Origin: Planctomycetota bacterium
GTDB lineage: Bacteria; Planctomycetota; Phycisphaerae; Sedimentisphaerales; SM23-30
Reading direction: 5' to 3'
Assembly (NCBI GenBank): GCA_029573975.1
Contig: JAKQBU010000420.1
Span: 1-7,919, forward strand
DNA length: 7,919 bases
The stretch's first letter is position 1; the number at the start of each line of letters is the position of its first letter. A program made the translations under genes and the position numbers. The notes beneath the pieces were generated by a model. It was given only the letters and a program-made list of their open reading frames with translations, ran no database searches and was not told the origin of the DNA. This document shows, in pieces, positions 1 to 6,416 of this stretch.

Positions 1-1712
1 TGGAAAAAATCCTCGAAGATCATCCCCTCCCCGGTACTCTCGGCATTGCCCATACCCGCTGGGCCACGCACGGCAGGCCTTCCACCGAAAATGCTCATCC
101 TCACCGCGACCACACCGGCAAAATTGCCATCGTTCATAACGGCATCATCGAAAATTTCGCCACTCTCAAAAAATGGCTCATTGAAAAAGGCTGCACCTTC
201 TCCAGCGAAACCGACTCCGAAGTCATCGCCAATCTCATCAGCCTCTTCTATCACGATCCCTCCCAGTTTAACGGCTCCTCCACCGCCAAGCCTGTTCCGC
301 AGCGTCTGGAAACCGCTGTCCGCCTCTGCCTCCGCGAACTGGTCGGCACCTATGGTATCGCCGTTATCTGCCAGGACGCTCCCAACCTCCTCATCGCTGC
401 CCGCCGCGGCAGCCCCCTGATTCTCGGCGTAGGGGACGGCGAATTCATCGTCGCCTCCGACGCTGCCGCCATCGTTAAACATACCAAGCAGGCCGTCTAT
501 CTCGGCGACAATGAAATGGCCGTCATTCATCCTGATGGTTATCGTACCTCCACCATCGACAACATCCCCGTTGCCGCCAAAATCGAGCAGATTGAGTACT
601 CTCTCGAAGCCATCGAAAAAGCCGGCTTCGAGCATTACATGGCCAAGGAAATCTTTGAACAGCCTCATACCCTCCAGGCCTGTCTCAGCGGCCGCCTCGA
701 TCTGACGGCCGGCCAGATTCATCTGGGCGGTATCGCCAGCCTCAGCCGCGAACTCGTCCGTGCCAAACGCATCGTCATCACCGCCTGCGGCACCGCCTAT
801 CACGCCGGCCTGGTTGCCGAGCATCTCTTTGAAGAGCTGGCCGAGCTGCCTACGGAGGTCGATTATGCCTCTGAATACCGCTACCGCAATCCCATCGTCG
901 AACAGGGCACCATCCATATCGTCATCAGCCAGTCCGGCGAAACTATCGATACTCTGGCCGCCCTCCGCGAGGCCAAAGAGCGCGGCGCTATCTCTCTGGG
1001 GATTGTCAACTCCGTCGGCAGCACCATCGCCCGGGAAACCGACGCCGGCATCTACCTGCACGTAGGCCCCGAAATCGGTGTCGCCTCCACCAAGGCCTTC
1101 ACCGGCCAGGTGACGGTACTCAGCATGATGGCCCTCTATATCGCCCGCCGCCGGCATATGTCCCAGCAGAACCTGGAAGAGTACATCCGCGACCTCCATG
1201 CCATTCCCGATCAAATTCAAACCATCCTCCGCCAAAGCGATGCCATCCGCCAGGTCGCCAACCTCTACTGCCAACGGGAAAACTGGCTCTTCCTGGGCCG
1301 CGGCTACCAGTTCCCGGTCGCCCTGGAAGGGGCGCTCAAACTCAAGGAAATTTCCTATATCCACGCCGAAGGCCTGCCCGCCGCGGAGATGAAACATGGC
1401 CCCATCGCCCTCATTACTCCTGAGATGCCCGTGGTTTTCATCGTGCCCAAATGCAGCCAGTACCAGAAAGTCCTCGGCAACATCGAGGAAGTCAAGGCCC
1501 GCGGCGGCAAGATTATCGCCGTGGCCACCGAGGGCGACAAAGAAATCCTGGACTACGCCGACCAGATCTTCACCATTCCTGACACCCTGGAGGAATTGCA
1601 GCCGCTTCTGACCGTAGTCCCCCTCCAGTTGCTGGCGTATCATGCCGCCCTGCTCCGCGGCCATGACGTCGATAAACCCCGCAACCTGGCCAAAAGCGTA
1701 ACGGTTGAATAA
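1..1712 (+). CDS. glmS: Glutamine--fructose-6-phosphate aminotransferase (isomerizing), 5' partial
   Basis: GlmS makes glucosamine-6-phosphate from fructose-6-phosphate and glutamine in the cytoplasm, the first step towards UDP-GlcNAc for peptidoglycan and lipopolysaccharide. The frame is open from the left edge (first whole codon at 3) for 569 residues. Numbering from there, the glutaminase (Ntn) domain shows HTRWATHG at 17-24, NGIIEN at 46-51 and SETDSE at 68-73. The two SIS domains follow, with ACGTAYH near 261-267, SQSGET at 309-314, ASTKAF at 361-366, EGALKLKE at 442-449 (first Glu equivalent to the isomerase catalytic Glu) and the conserved C-terminal AKSVTVE. Aligned from memory to E. 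coli GlmS (609 aa), about 55 N-terminal residues, including the catalytic Cys at position 2, lie outside the window. The gene otherwise looks intact. Its stop codon overlaps the -35 of the next gene's promoter, and a hairpin terminator follows at once. Confidence 0.97.
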   Translation, partial: EKILEDHPLPGTLGIAHTRWATHGRPSTENAHPHRDHTGKIAIVHNGIIENFATLKKWLIEKGCTFSSETDSEVIANLISLFYHDPSQFNGSSTAKPVPQRLETAVRLCLRELVGTYGIAVICQDAPNLLIAARRGSPLILGVGDGEFIVASDAAAIVKHTKQAVYLGDNEMAVIHPDGYRTSTIDNIPVAAKIEQIEYSLEAIEKAGFEHYMAKEIFEQPHTLQACLSGRLDLTAGQIHLGGIASLSRELVRAKRIVITACGTAYHAGLVAEHLFEELAELPTEVDYASEYRYRNPIVEQGTIHIVISQSGETIDTLAALREAKERGAISLGIVNSVGSTIARETDAGIYLHVGPEIGVASTKAFTGQVTVLSMMALYIARRRHMSQQNLEEYIRDLHAIPDQIQTILRQSDAIRQVANLYCQRENWLFLGRGYQFPVALEGALKLKEISYIHAEGLPAAEMKHGPIALITPEMPVVFIVPKCSQYQKVLGNIEEVKARGGKIIAVATEGDKEILDYADQIFTIPDTLEELQPLLTVVPLQLLAYHAALLRGHDVDKPRNLAKSVTVE

Positions 1713-1733
1713 ATTCTCGGCGGCTGTTATAAT
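1705..1733 (+). promoter_or_regulatory. Sigma-70-type promoter for the 1785 gene
   Basis: TTGAAT (1705-1710), a 17-bp spacer and TATAAT (1728-1733), with TG one base upstream of the -10 (extended -10). The -35 overlaps the glmS stop codon. The sequence after the -10 is GC-rich (GGCCGCC), as in promoters under stringent control; that regulatory reading is inferred. The block from 1724 to 1739 is identical to the tRNA-Ala promoter at 6254-6269. Confidence 0.6.
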
Positions 1734-1760
1734 GGCCGCCGTGTTGTTTATTGTTTTGTA
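1718..1760 (+). terminator. Hairpin terminator after glmS, loop contains a -10 element
   Basis: A perfect 7-bp GC stem (1718-1724 with 1735-1741) closes the 10-nt loop TGTTATAATG. It is followed by the T-rich run 1742-1760, which is broken by several G and A. It begins 6 nt after the glmS stop, so it fits an intrinsic terminator. The loop is also the extended -10 box of the next promoter, so one short element seems to end one transcript and start another. Confidence 0.6.
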
Positions 1761-1784
1761 ACCGCTGCCTAAGGCTAATGGTAA

Positions 1785-2273
1785 ATGTGGTTTCATACGA
1801 AAAATAAAAATCCTGATTCCGGGGCTGCTGACCCACAAGCTGCCGCAGCCCCCCCGGCCATAATCCCGCCCGCTCAAAAGCATGCCAGCGAAATCGAACT
1901 GGCCCAGCGGGACCTTCTGCTTGCCTACCTGGAACCCGTCCATACCTCCCAGCCCGCTCCTGAAATCCAAACTGCCTCCTCAAGGGCTTCCATCCCCAAA
2001 TCCCAAACTCCCCCCTCAGCCGCCCAACCGGTTGACCGGCCTGCTCCTCCGCCCGCCCCAGCTTCTAAACCGGCGCCGCCGCTGCCGGAAATTCCAGCCC
2101 CCGTCCCCCCAGCCCAGAATTCCCTGCCACCCGATTTCCATCTCGACCACCATCATCTCTGCGATGATCATCTCCCCTCTCTCGGCGGCCAGGACCACCA
2201 GTTCCTGGAAAAAATCATGCTGTCCATCGTTACCGAAGACCTGAACAGCCGCATAAACCAGCCACAAACTTGA
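1785..2273 (+). CDS. Hypothetical proline/alanine-rich protein
   Basis: I do not recognise this 162-residue protein. It has no signal peptide or membrane segment, so it is probably cytoplasmic. A short charged N-terminus is followed by a possible helix (about 35-50, with EIELAQRDLLLAYLEP). A long Pro/Ala/Ser-rich, probably disordered stretch runs from 52 to 115. A compact acidic/histidine cluster lies at 119-129 (HLDHHHLCDDH), and a second possible helix at about 138-157 ends the protein. The layout resembles two small binding motifs joined by a flexible linker. The ATG at 1785 was chosen because a weak AAGG lies 10 nt upstream and a good promoter precedes it; an ATG at 1778 is in another frame and stops early. 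Low-complexity composition makes false ORFs possible, but the promoter and the clean position after glmS support a real gene. Confidence 0.6.
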   Translation: MWFHTKNKNPDSGAADPQAAAAPPAIIPPAQKHASEIELAQRDLLLAYLEPVHTSQPAPEIQTASSRASIPKSQTPPSAAQPVDRPAPPPAPASKPAPPLPEIPAPVPPAQNSLPPDFHLDHHHLCDDHLPSLGGQDHQFLEKIMLSIVTEDLNSRINQPQT

Positions 2274-2366
2274 CGGAACCGCCTAACACCGATATCGACA
2301 TCCAAAAAACAACTCTGACTCCCCAACCATAAGGGTTAAAGATCTTTTGGCACCGGTGGAAATCTC

Positions 2367-2395
2367 TTGCCTAAGCCCGATAATTTTGCTATAAT
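2367..2395 (+). promoter_or_regulatory. Sigma-70-type promoter for the C10 protease gene
   Basis: TTGCCT (2367-2372), a 17-bp spacer and a perfect TATAAT (2390-2395), with TG at 2387-2388 making an extended -10. Transcription should start near 2402. The palindrome CACCGGTG lies 8 bp upstream of the -35 and could bind a regulator. Confidence 0.7.
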
Positions 2396-2475
2396 AGCAA
2401 CCATAGAAAATCAGTCTTTTTAGAATCGCGAAAGAGATAGTTTACCGGTTTACGCAGGAAAGAGTTACACAGCCA

Positions 2476-2484
2476 GAGGAGGAG
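2476..2484 (+). promoter_or_regulatory. Strong Shine-Dalgarno site that fixes a TTG start
   Basis: GAGGAGGAG contains a full AGGAGG (2477-2482) set 8 nt before the TTG at 2491. No ATG or GTG in this frame gives a better start that keeps the signal peptide. Confidence 0.85.
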
Positions 2485-2490
2485 AAACGA

Positions 2491-4218
2491 TTGACACCCT
2501 TTTGCATCCTGACTTCCCGCTTGCGATTCTCTGTTTTTCGCCTTTTCCTGCTGCCGCTGATTTCTGCGGCTTTTTCTCCCTGCCTTCTTCAGGCCAAACC
2601 TGTAAATTCCCAACAGGTGGAAAAGACCGTCAAAGGCTGGCTGAGAGCCAATCCTGCACCCCTGGATTCTCCCTTCTCTCAGCAGATAGACCGTATAATT
2701 CCTTTTTTTGACTGCCAGGGTCAGCCGGTTTACTATGCTGTTTACCTGCATCCGGACGGTTTTGTAATCCTGCCGGCCGATGACGAAATAGCACCCATCC
2801 TCGCGTTCGCTCCTGCCGGCACGTACGATCCGTCTCCGGAGAATCCGCTGGGCGCACTGGTTAGTCAGGACTTGCCGGCCCGGATCAACGCCATCCGAAA
2901 TCGGACGAAAATCCCTGCCAAAAATCAGCCCGCTTTGCGGGAGAAACGCCAAAAAGCCAGGCAGCAATGGGATACCTGCCAGTTGGATGCGGCCCTGCCG
3001 GTTGAAGCCCTGGGGATTGCCGGCATATCCGATGTCCGGGTGGCGCCGCTGGTTGCCAGTACCTGGGGACAGGGTAGTGTCGGCAGCGATTCTTGTTATA
3101 ACTACTATACCCCCAGTCATTATCTCTCCGGCTGCGTGGCCACCGGCATGGCCCAGCTTATGCGCTACCATGCCTATCCCGCCGCCGGCATCGGAACGGC
3201 CTCTTTTACCATCTATGTCAACGATGTACCGCAATCCGCCTCGCTGCGGGGAGGCGACGGCCTCGGCGGGCCTTACCAGTGGGCCGACATGGTCCTTCAG
3301 CCCGACAGCAGTATTACTGATGTTCAGCGGCAGGCCATTGGCGCCCTCTGTTATGACGCGGGAGTCTCCGTAAACACTAATTATAAATCCGGTTTTTCCT
3401 CTGCCGCCTTGTATTATTCCACCTATCGTTTAAAGGAAACCTTTTATTATACGAATGCCGTCTATAGCTATTATCCGACAGTAGGCGAGGACCTGAACGA
3501 AATGATCAATCCTAATCTCGACGGCCAGCTCCCCGTCCTGCTCGGCGTCCGAAGAGATAACGGCGGCCACATTGTGGTGTGCGACGGGTATGGGTACCAC
3601 AGTTCCATTCTCTATCATCATCTGAATATGGGCTGGAATGGCACGGACAATGTCTGGTATAATCTGCCCGATATTGACACTTCCAGCTATGACTATACTG
3701 TAGTTGGAGAATGTGTCTATAATATCTTCACCAGCGGCACCGGTGAAATCCTCAGCGGCCGAATTACCAGTTCCGCCGGTTCCCCGCTCCTGGGGGTAAC
3801 CGTCACCGCCACCGCAAAAAGATACAACCAGCAGACTACCACCAACGAAAAAGGGATCTATGCCTTTCTGAATGTCCCTTCCGAAACCACTTTTACCATC
3901 AGCGCGGCCAAAACCAACTGGACTTTCTCTACTCCCCAAAGCGCTGCTACAACCACTTCCCAGGAATGGTCCTCTGCTTCCGGCAATGGCTGGGGAATTG
4001 ATTTCACCGGCTCGCCCACCAATACCTCACCTGTGGATTTCGACCTGAGCGGCTATGTGGATGTGGATGACCTGGTCATCCTGGCCACCGCCTGGCTGGC
4101 GCAGCCGAATGATGGCAACTGGAATCCCGCCTGTGACATCTCCAGCCCCACCGACAACATCATCAATTTCCTCGACCTGGCTGTCTTCGCTGCTTCCTGG
4201 CTGGATGGTTCCAACTAA
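2491..4218 (+). CDS. Secreted C10-family (streptopain-type) cysteine protease with dockerin-like C-terminus
   Basis: A predicted exported cysteine endopeptidase of 575 residues, started at TTG. A signal peptide spans about 1-35 (hydrophobic core about 13-34, likely cut after LLQA). Residues about 38-115 resemble the streptopain (Spi/C10) inhibitory propeptide, including HPDGFVILPADDEIAPILAF. The catalytic domain runs from about 185 to 412. The likely nucleophile is C215 in SGCVATGMAQ, and the catalytic His is H360 in NGGHIVVCDGYG; HHLNMGWNG at 376-384 is also typical of C10 peptidases. Residues about 418-480 form a carboxypeptidase-regulatory-like beta-sandwich (GRITSSAG...GVTVTA...NEKGIYAF). 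Two dockerin-like repeats close the protein: DFDLSGYVDVDDL at 516-528 and CDISSPTDNIINFLDL at 548-563, each followed by an AxxWL-type end. It probably matures by removal of the propeptide outside the cytoplasm. The dockerin pair may anchor it to a cohesin or the cell surface; that is inferred. Confidence 0.9.
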   Translation: MTPFCILTSRLRFSVFRLFLLPLISAAFSPCLLQAKPVNSQQVEKTVKGWLRANPAPLDSPFSQQIDRIIPFFDCQGQPVYYAVYLHPDGFVILPADDEIAPILAFAPAGTYDPSPENPLGALVSQDLPARINAIRNRTKIPAKNQPALREKRQKARQQWDTCQLDAALPVEALGIAGISDVRVAPLVASTWGQGSVGSDSCYNYYTPSHYLSGCVATGMAQLMRYHAYPAAGIGTASFTIYVNDVPQSASLRGGDGLGGPYQWADMVLQPDSSITDVQRQAIGALCYDAGVSVNTNYKSGFSSAALYYSTYRLKETFYYTNAVYSYYPTVGEDLNEMINPNLDGQLPVLLGVRRDNGGHIVVCDGYGYHSSILYHHLNMGWNGTDNVWYNLPDIDTSSYDYTVVGECVYNIFTSGTGEILSGRITSSAGSPLLGVTVTATAKRYNQQTTTNEKGIYAFLNVPSETTFTISAAKTNWTFSTPQSAATTTSQEWSSASGNGWGIDFTGSPTNTSPVDFDLSGYVDVDDLVILATAWLAQPNDGNWNPACDISSPTDNIINFLDLAVFAASWLDGSN

Positions 4219-4238
4219 ACCGGTTTCCGCGGCAAACA

Positions 4239-4280
4239 GCCTATTGTATTGACAAATATCAGGCCTCCGCTACAATAGGC
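4239..4280 (+). repeat. Perfect 10-bp inverted repeat around the DUF2752 promoter
   Basis: GCCTATTGTA (4239-4248) and TACAATAGGC (4271-4280) are exact inverse complements separated by 22 bp. The -35 box starts directly after the left arm, and the right arm contains the -10 box. The arm centres are about 32 bp apart, close to three DNA turns, which suits an operator. As RNA it could also form a 3' hairpin for the protease mRNA, but no T-run follows. Confidence 0.85.
4249..4276 (+). promoter_or_regulatory. Near-consensus promoter for the DUF2752 gene
   Basis: TTGACA (4249-4254), 16-bp spacer, TACAAT (4271-4276). The expected transcription start is near 4283, only about 4 nt before the ATG at 4287. 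The tRNA-Leu promoter has the same box pair and spacing. Confidence 0.75.
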
Positions 4281-4286
4281 CCTATC

Positions 4287-4811
4287 ATGAACCGCCCTGC
4301 TGCATACACCAAATACCAACCGGAATCCTCCCAGCCTGTTTCCGATTGCCTGCCCCGCTCCCGGAAGGCGAATAAAACCCTAGTTCCCAATATCCGCTAT
4401 CGGCTTCTGGCCGGGGGTATTGCCCTGTTGTGCCTGGGTATTCTGGCTTTGGCGTTTTCCATCAAACCCGACCCCGCCGGTCTGGGTTCCCACCAGCAAT
4501 TAAACCTGCCGGCCTGCGGTTTCTACCAGCAAACCGGTTACCCCTGCCCCACCTGCGGCATGACCACCGCCTTTGCCCTGGCCGTTCGCGGCCGGTTCAT
4601 CCAGGCCTGGCTCATCCAACCGGCCGGCACTCTGGCATCCCTGGCCTGCTTCTTTCTGGCCCTGCTGGCCGGTTATGTCACCTGTACCGGCCGGCGACTC
4701 AATCATATTACTGCCAAACTCAACTGGAATTACATACTTCTATCCACCGCCGGTATCGTCCTTGCTTCCTGGCTCTGGAAATGCTATTCTGTCTGGCTGG
4801 TAAATCGTTAA
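4287..4811 (+). CDS. DUF2752 family membrane protein
   Basis: A 174-residue inner-membrane protein of the DUF2752 family, whose function is not known. The family signature is the cysteine motif YPCPTCGMTTA at 85-95, preceded by a second cysteine at C77 (LPACGFY). Three membrane segments are visible: about 39-58, 112-132 and 148-164. The N-terminal 38 residues are polar and basic (RKANK), probably cytoplasmic. The paired cysteines suggest a metal- or redox-linked role, but this is inference. No Shine-Dalgarno site precedes the ATG and the promoter lies almost on top of it, so the mRNA is probably leaderless or nearly so. No alternative in-frame start before the first membrane segment looked better. 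The lipoprotein gene follows after 28 bp with no visible promoter or terminator between, so the two are probably co-transcribed. Confidence 0.85.
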   Translation: MNRPAAYTKYQPESSQPVSDCLPRSRKANKTLVPNIRYRLLAGGIALLCLGILALAFSIKPDPAGLGSHQQLNLPACGFYQQTGYPCPTCGMTTAFALAVRGRFIQAWLIQPAGTLASLACFFLALLAGYVTCTGRRLNHITAKLNWNYILLSTAGIVLASWLWKCYSVWLVNR

Positions 4812-4839
4812 CCGCCGTATAAAATTTGGAGGAAAGCCT

Positions 4840-5466
4840 ATGTGCCGTGCCGTAATTCTGATGCTGACCGCCGCCTGCCTGTCCGGCTGCAATATCCTGG
4901 CCTATCCCGCCTATGTCCTCTTCGGCCAATCTGAAAAAAAAGTCAAGGCCGAATATACCGGCCTGGAAAAACAGACTACCCTCATTTTCGTCGTCACCAA
5001 TCCCGCCATTGACTTTGAATATCCCTATACCGGATTGAATATCGCCCTGGCTTCCGCGGACCGGATAGCCAAGCAGATCGAAGACACCCGATTTGTCGAT
5101 CCCGAAGCCGTGGACAAATACCAGCGGGAAAAAATCGATTGGCTCAGCAGCCCCATCGCCGAAATCGGCCAGCATTTCCAGGCCTCCCGCGTCCTCTATA
5201 TCGACATGGTCCAGTTCACCATGCGGGAGGAAGACTCTCTGAATCTGCTCCGTGCCCACATTGCGGCCGAGATTCGTATGCACGAAATCGACTCCCTCAC
5301 GCCTGATAAACCGGCCTACCAGACCGACCTGGAGGTACTGTACCCCAAGTTGGGGCCTTCCCTTTTCAGCGATGAGGCACATGCCATGATCTATCAGCAG
5401 TCGATCGCCCTCTTTGCCGAAGAACTGGCCAAAAAATTCTACGACCACAAAGAGCCGATCGAATAA
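4840..5466 (+). CDS. Conserved hypothetical lipoprotein
   Basis: A 208-residue predicted lipoprotein. The N-terminus MCRAVILMLTAACLSGC has one positive charge, a short hydrophobic core and a lipobox LSGC, with lipidation and cleavage at C17. The next residue is Asn rather than Asp, which under the E. coli rule would favour the outer membrane; whether that rule holds here is unknown. After the lipobox comes a hydrophobic stretch (AYPAYVLFG, 21-29), then KKVKAEYTGLEKQTTLIFVV (33-52), a pattern I associate with uncharacterised planctomycete lipoproteins. The rest looks mixed alpha/beta and soluble, ending in a likely helix (EELAKKF). No enzymatic motif was seen. GGAGG (4828-4832) lies 7 nt before the ATG. 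The gene lies 28 bp after DUF2752, and its last 28 bp overlap the end of nfi on the other strand. Confidence 0.8.
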   Translation: MCRAVILMLTAACLSGCNILAYPAYVLFGQSEKKVKAEYTGLEKQTTLIFVVTNPAIDFEYPYTGLNIALASADRIAKQIEDTRFVDPEAVDKYQREKIDWLSSPIAEIGQHFQASRVLYIDMVQFTMREEDSLNLLRAHIAAEIRMHEIDSLTPDKPAYQTDLEVLYPKLGPSLFSDEAHAMIYQQSIALFAEELAKKFYDHKEPIE

Positions 5467-6131
5467 CGCAGTTTGCTCACCAACTGGTGCGCCAGCCGCG
5501 TCGGCTCCGGCAGCCGATAACCTTTGCAGCAGCGCAGCACGATTTGTTCCGCCTGCCGCAATTCCACCCGATGCCCCACCGATACATACAGACACCTGAC
5601 CCCCTCCCGGCTGCGTACTACCGTTCCAATTACTTCCTTCCCATCCAGCAGTCGGCTGTGACAGCCTTTTTTCAGACCCGGCTGGCGGCACTCCCCTATC
5701 AGCCGGCTTTTGGCACAGCCAATCGTCGGCCACCCCAGTTCCACCCCTACATGACAGGCCAGACCAAACCGCCGCGGATGCGCCACCCCCTGCCCGTCGA
5801 TCAGCAGTACATCCGGACATTCCTTCAGCTTTCGTGCCGCCGCCAACACCACCGGCGCCTCCCGAAAGGATAATAAACCCGGAATATAGGGAAATTCAAC
5901 CGGCAGCAAGGCCTGGGCATATTCCAGCAACTCCATCTCCGGATAGCTCAGCAGCGTTACCACCGCTAGAGACTTTGTCCCATCCCGGCTGAAGGCCGCA
6001 TCCGCCCCCGCTACCCGCCGGATTCGCCCCTCCAGCCGGTTTCGGCTCACCTGTTCTGCCCCCAGCCGCTGTAACCGTACCGCTTCCGCGTAACTCAGCC
6101 TGCCTGTCTTTTCCGATCCGGTTTCACTCAT
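5439..6131 (-). CDS. nfi: Endonuclease V
   Basis: Endonuclease V nicks DNA one bond 3' of hypoxanthine (deaminated adenine) and some other lesions, starting repair; some homologues also cut inosine in RNA. The protein has 230 residues (E. coli Nfi is about 223). Family signatures are all present: VAGAD with catalytic Asp D44, the strand-separating wedge PYIPG at 81-85 followed by SFRE with metal-binding E91, LLIDGQGVAHPRR with D112, and GCAKSRL with K141. The start at 6131 (MSETG) was chosen because GGAGG lies 8 nt before it. The frame is open further upstream, but that extension would run through the tRNA-Ala gene and is not believable. ATGs at 6137 and 6146 are too close to or inside the binding site. 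The gene converges on the lipoprotein gene with a 28-bp overlap. I could not find a convincing promoter. Confidence 0.95.
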   Translation of the reverse strand: MSETGSEKTGRLSYAEAVRLQRLGAEQVSRNRLEGRIRRVAGADAAFSRDGTKSLAVVTLLSYPEMELLEYAQALLPVEFPYIPGLLSFREAPVVLAAARKLKECPDVLLIDGQGVAHPRRFGLACHVGVELGWPTIGCAKSRLIGECRQPGLKKGCHSRLLDGKEVIGTVVRSREGVRCLYVSVGHRVELRQAEQIVLRCCKGYRLPEPTRLAHQLVSKLRYSIGSLWS

Positions 6132-6139
6132 CCGCATTT

Positions 6140-6144
6140 CCTCC
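6140..6144 (-). promoter_or_regulatory. Shine-Dalgarno site that sets the nfi start
   Basis: GGAGG on the minus strand, 8 nt before the ATG at 6131. It excludes two upstream in-frame ATGs as starts. Confidence 0.8.
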
Positions 6145-6235
6145 ATATCCTTGCAAAATAACGGCCTTTTCCTTTTTTCCCAGTCAAAAATCGCCGCCAA
6201 CCTCAAAAATACCCCCATTCCCCCGCAAAATTCGG

Positions 6236-6263
6236 TTGCCAGAACCACCCGGACTGTTATAAT
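6236..6263 (+). promoter_or_regulatory. Promoter of tRNA-Ala
   Basis: TTGCCA (6236-6241), 16-bp spacer, TATAAT (6258-6263) with TG at 6255-6256 (extended -10) and a GC-rich stretch (GGCCGC) after the -10. Start is expected near 6270, about 10 nt before the tRNA. A GC-rich discriminator is typical of stable-RNA promoters under stringent control. Confidence 0.75.
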
Positions 6264-6279
6264 GGCCGCTGCTGGAGTT

Positions 6280-6350
6280 GGGGGCGTGGTGTAACGGGAG
6301 CACAGCTCGGTCGCATCGAGCAAATAGGGGTTCGATTCCCCTCGCCTCCA
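6280..6350 (+). tRNA. tRNA-Ala (anticodon CGC)
   Basis: A 71-nt cloverleaf reading codon GCG. Arms: acceptor 6280-6286/6343-6349, D stem 6289-6292/6300-6303 with a 7-nt loop containing GG, anticodon stem 6305-6309/6317-6321 with loop GTCGCAT (anticodon CGC at 6312-6314), and T stem 6326-6330/6338-6342 with loop TTCGATT. The acceptor has the G3-U70 pair that marks alanine tRNAs. The discriminator base is A at 6350. The CCA end is not encoded. It converges with tRNA-Leu. Confidence 0.95.
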
Positions 6351-6351
6351 G

Positions 6352-6398
6352 TAGATTTTTGGGCTAAAAACCCGGAAAATAGATTTTGCTGTAGATTT
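6352..6398 (+). repeat. Three short TAGATTT direct repeats after tRNA-Ala
   Basis: TAGATTT occurs at 6352, 6380 and 6392; the first and last are both preceded by G (GTAGATTT). Between them a weak GGG/CCC hairpin (6361-6373) could act as a tRNA terminator. The last copy overlaps the left arm of the inverted-repeat element. Confidence 0.5.
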
Positions 6399-6416
6399 AA
6401 CCCGCATTTCTCACGG
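6397..6416 (+). repeat. Left terminal inverted repeat (20 bp)
   Basis: Begins TTAACCCGC and ends TCACGG; exact inverse complement of 6631-6650. If TTAA is a target duplication, the true terminal repeat is the 16 bp from 6401. Confidence 0.95.

Larger units (their letters stand above)
2274..2490 (+). other. Intergenic region and 5' leader of the C10 protease gene
   Basis: No ORF or RNA gene is seen. The region holds an 8-bp palindrome (CACCGGTG, 2351-2358), the promoter at 2367-2395, and a leader of about 89 nt ending in a strong ribosome binding site. No clear terminator follows the hypothetical gene. Confidence 0.6.

Noticed and set aside
1570..1983. Minus-strand ORF of 137 codons across the glmS end
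   Set aside because: It crosses the glmS end, terminator and promoter, and has no recognisable motif or good start signal.
2389..3234. Minus-strand ORF of 281 codons
   Set aside because: It is antisense to the C10 protease, which has clear family motifs, and it covers that gene's promoter; no recognisable domain.
4720..5820. Long minus-strand ORF of 366 codons
   Set aside because: It lies antisense to DUF2752 and the lipoprotein and overlaps nfi in another frame; its Gly-rich composition is typical of a shadow of GC-rich genes.
6147..6235. Promoter for nfi
   Set aside because: On the minus strand a TTGACT is present, but no -10-like box lies at proper spacing; other candidates are weaker.
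6132..6407. Upstream extension of the nfi frame (92 more codons)
   Set aside because: It runs through the tRNA-Ala gene and its promoter, and the Shine-Dalgarno site fits the start at 6131.
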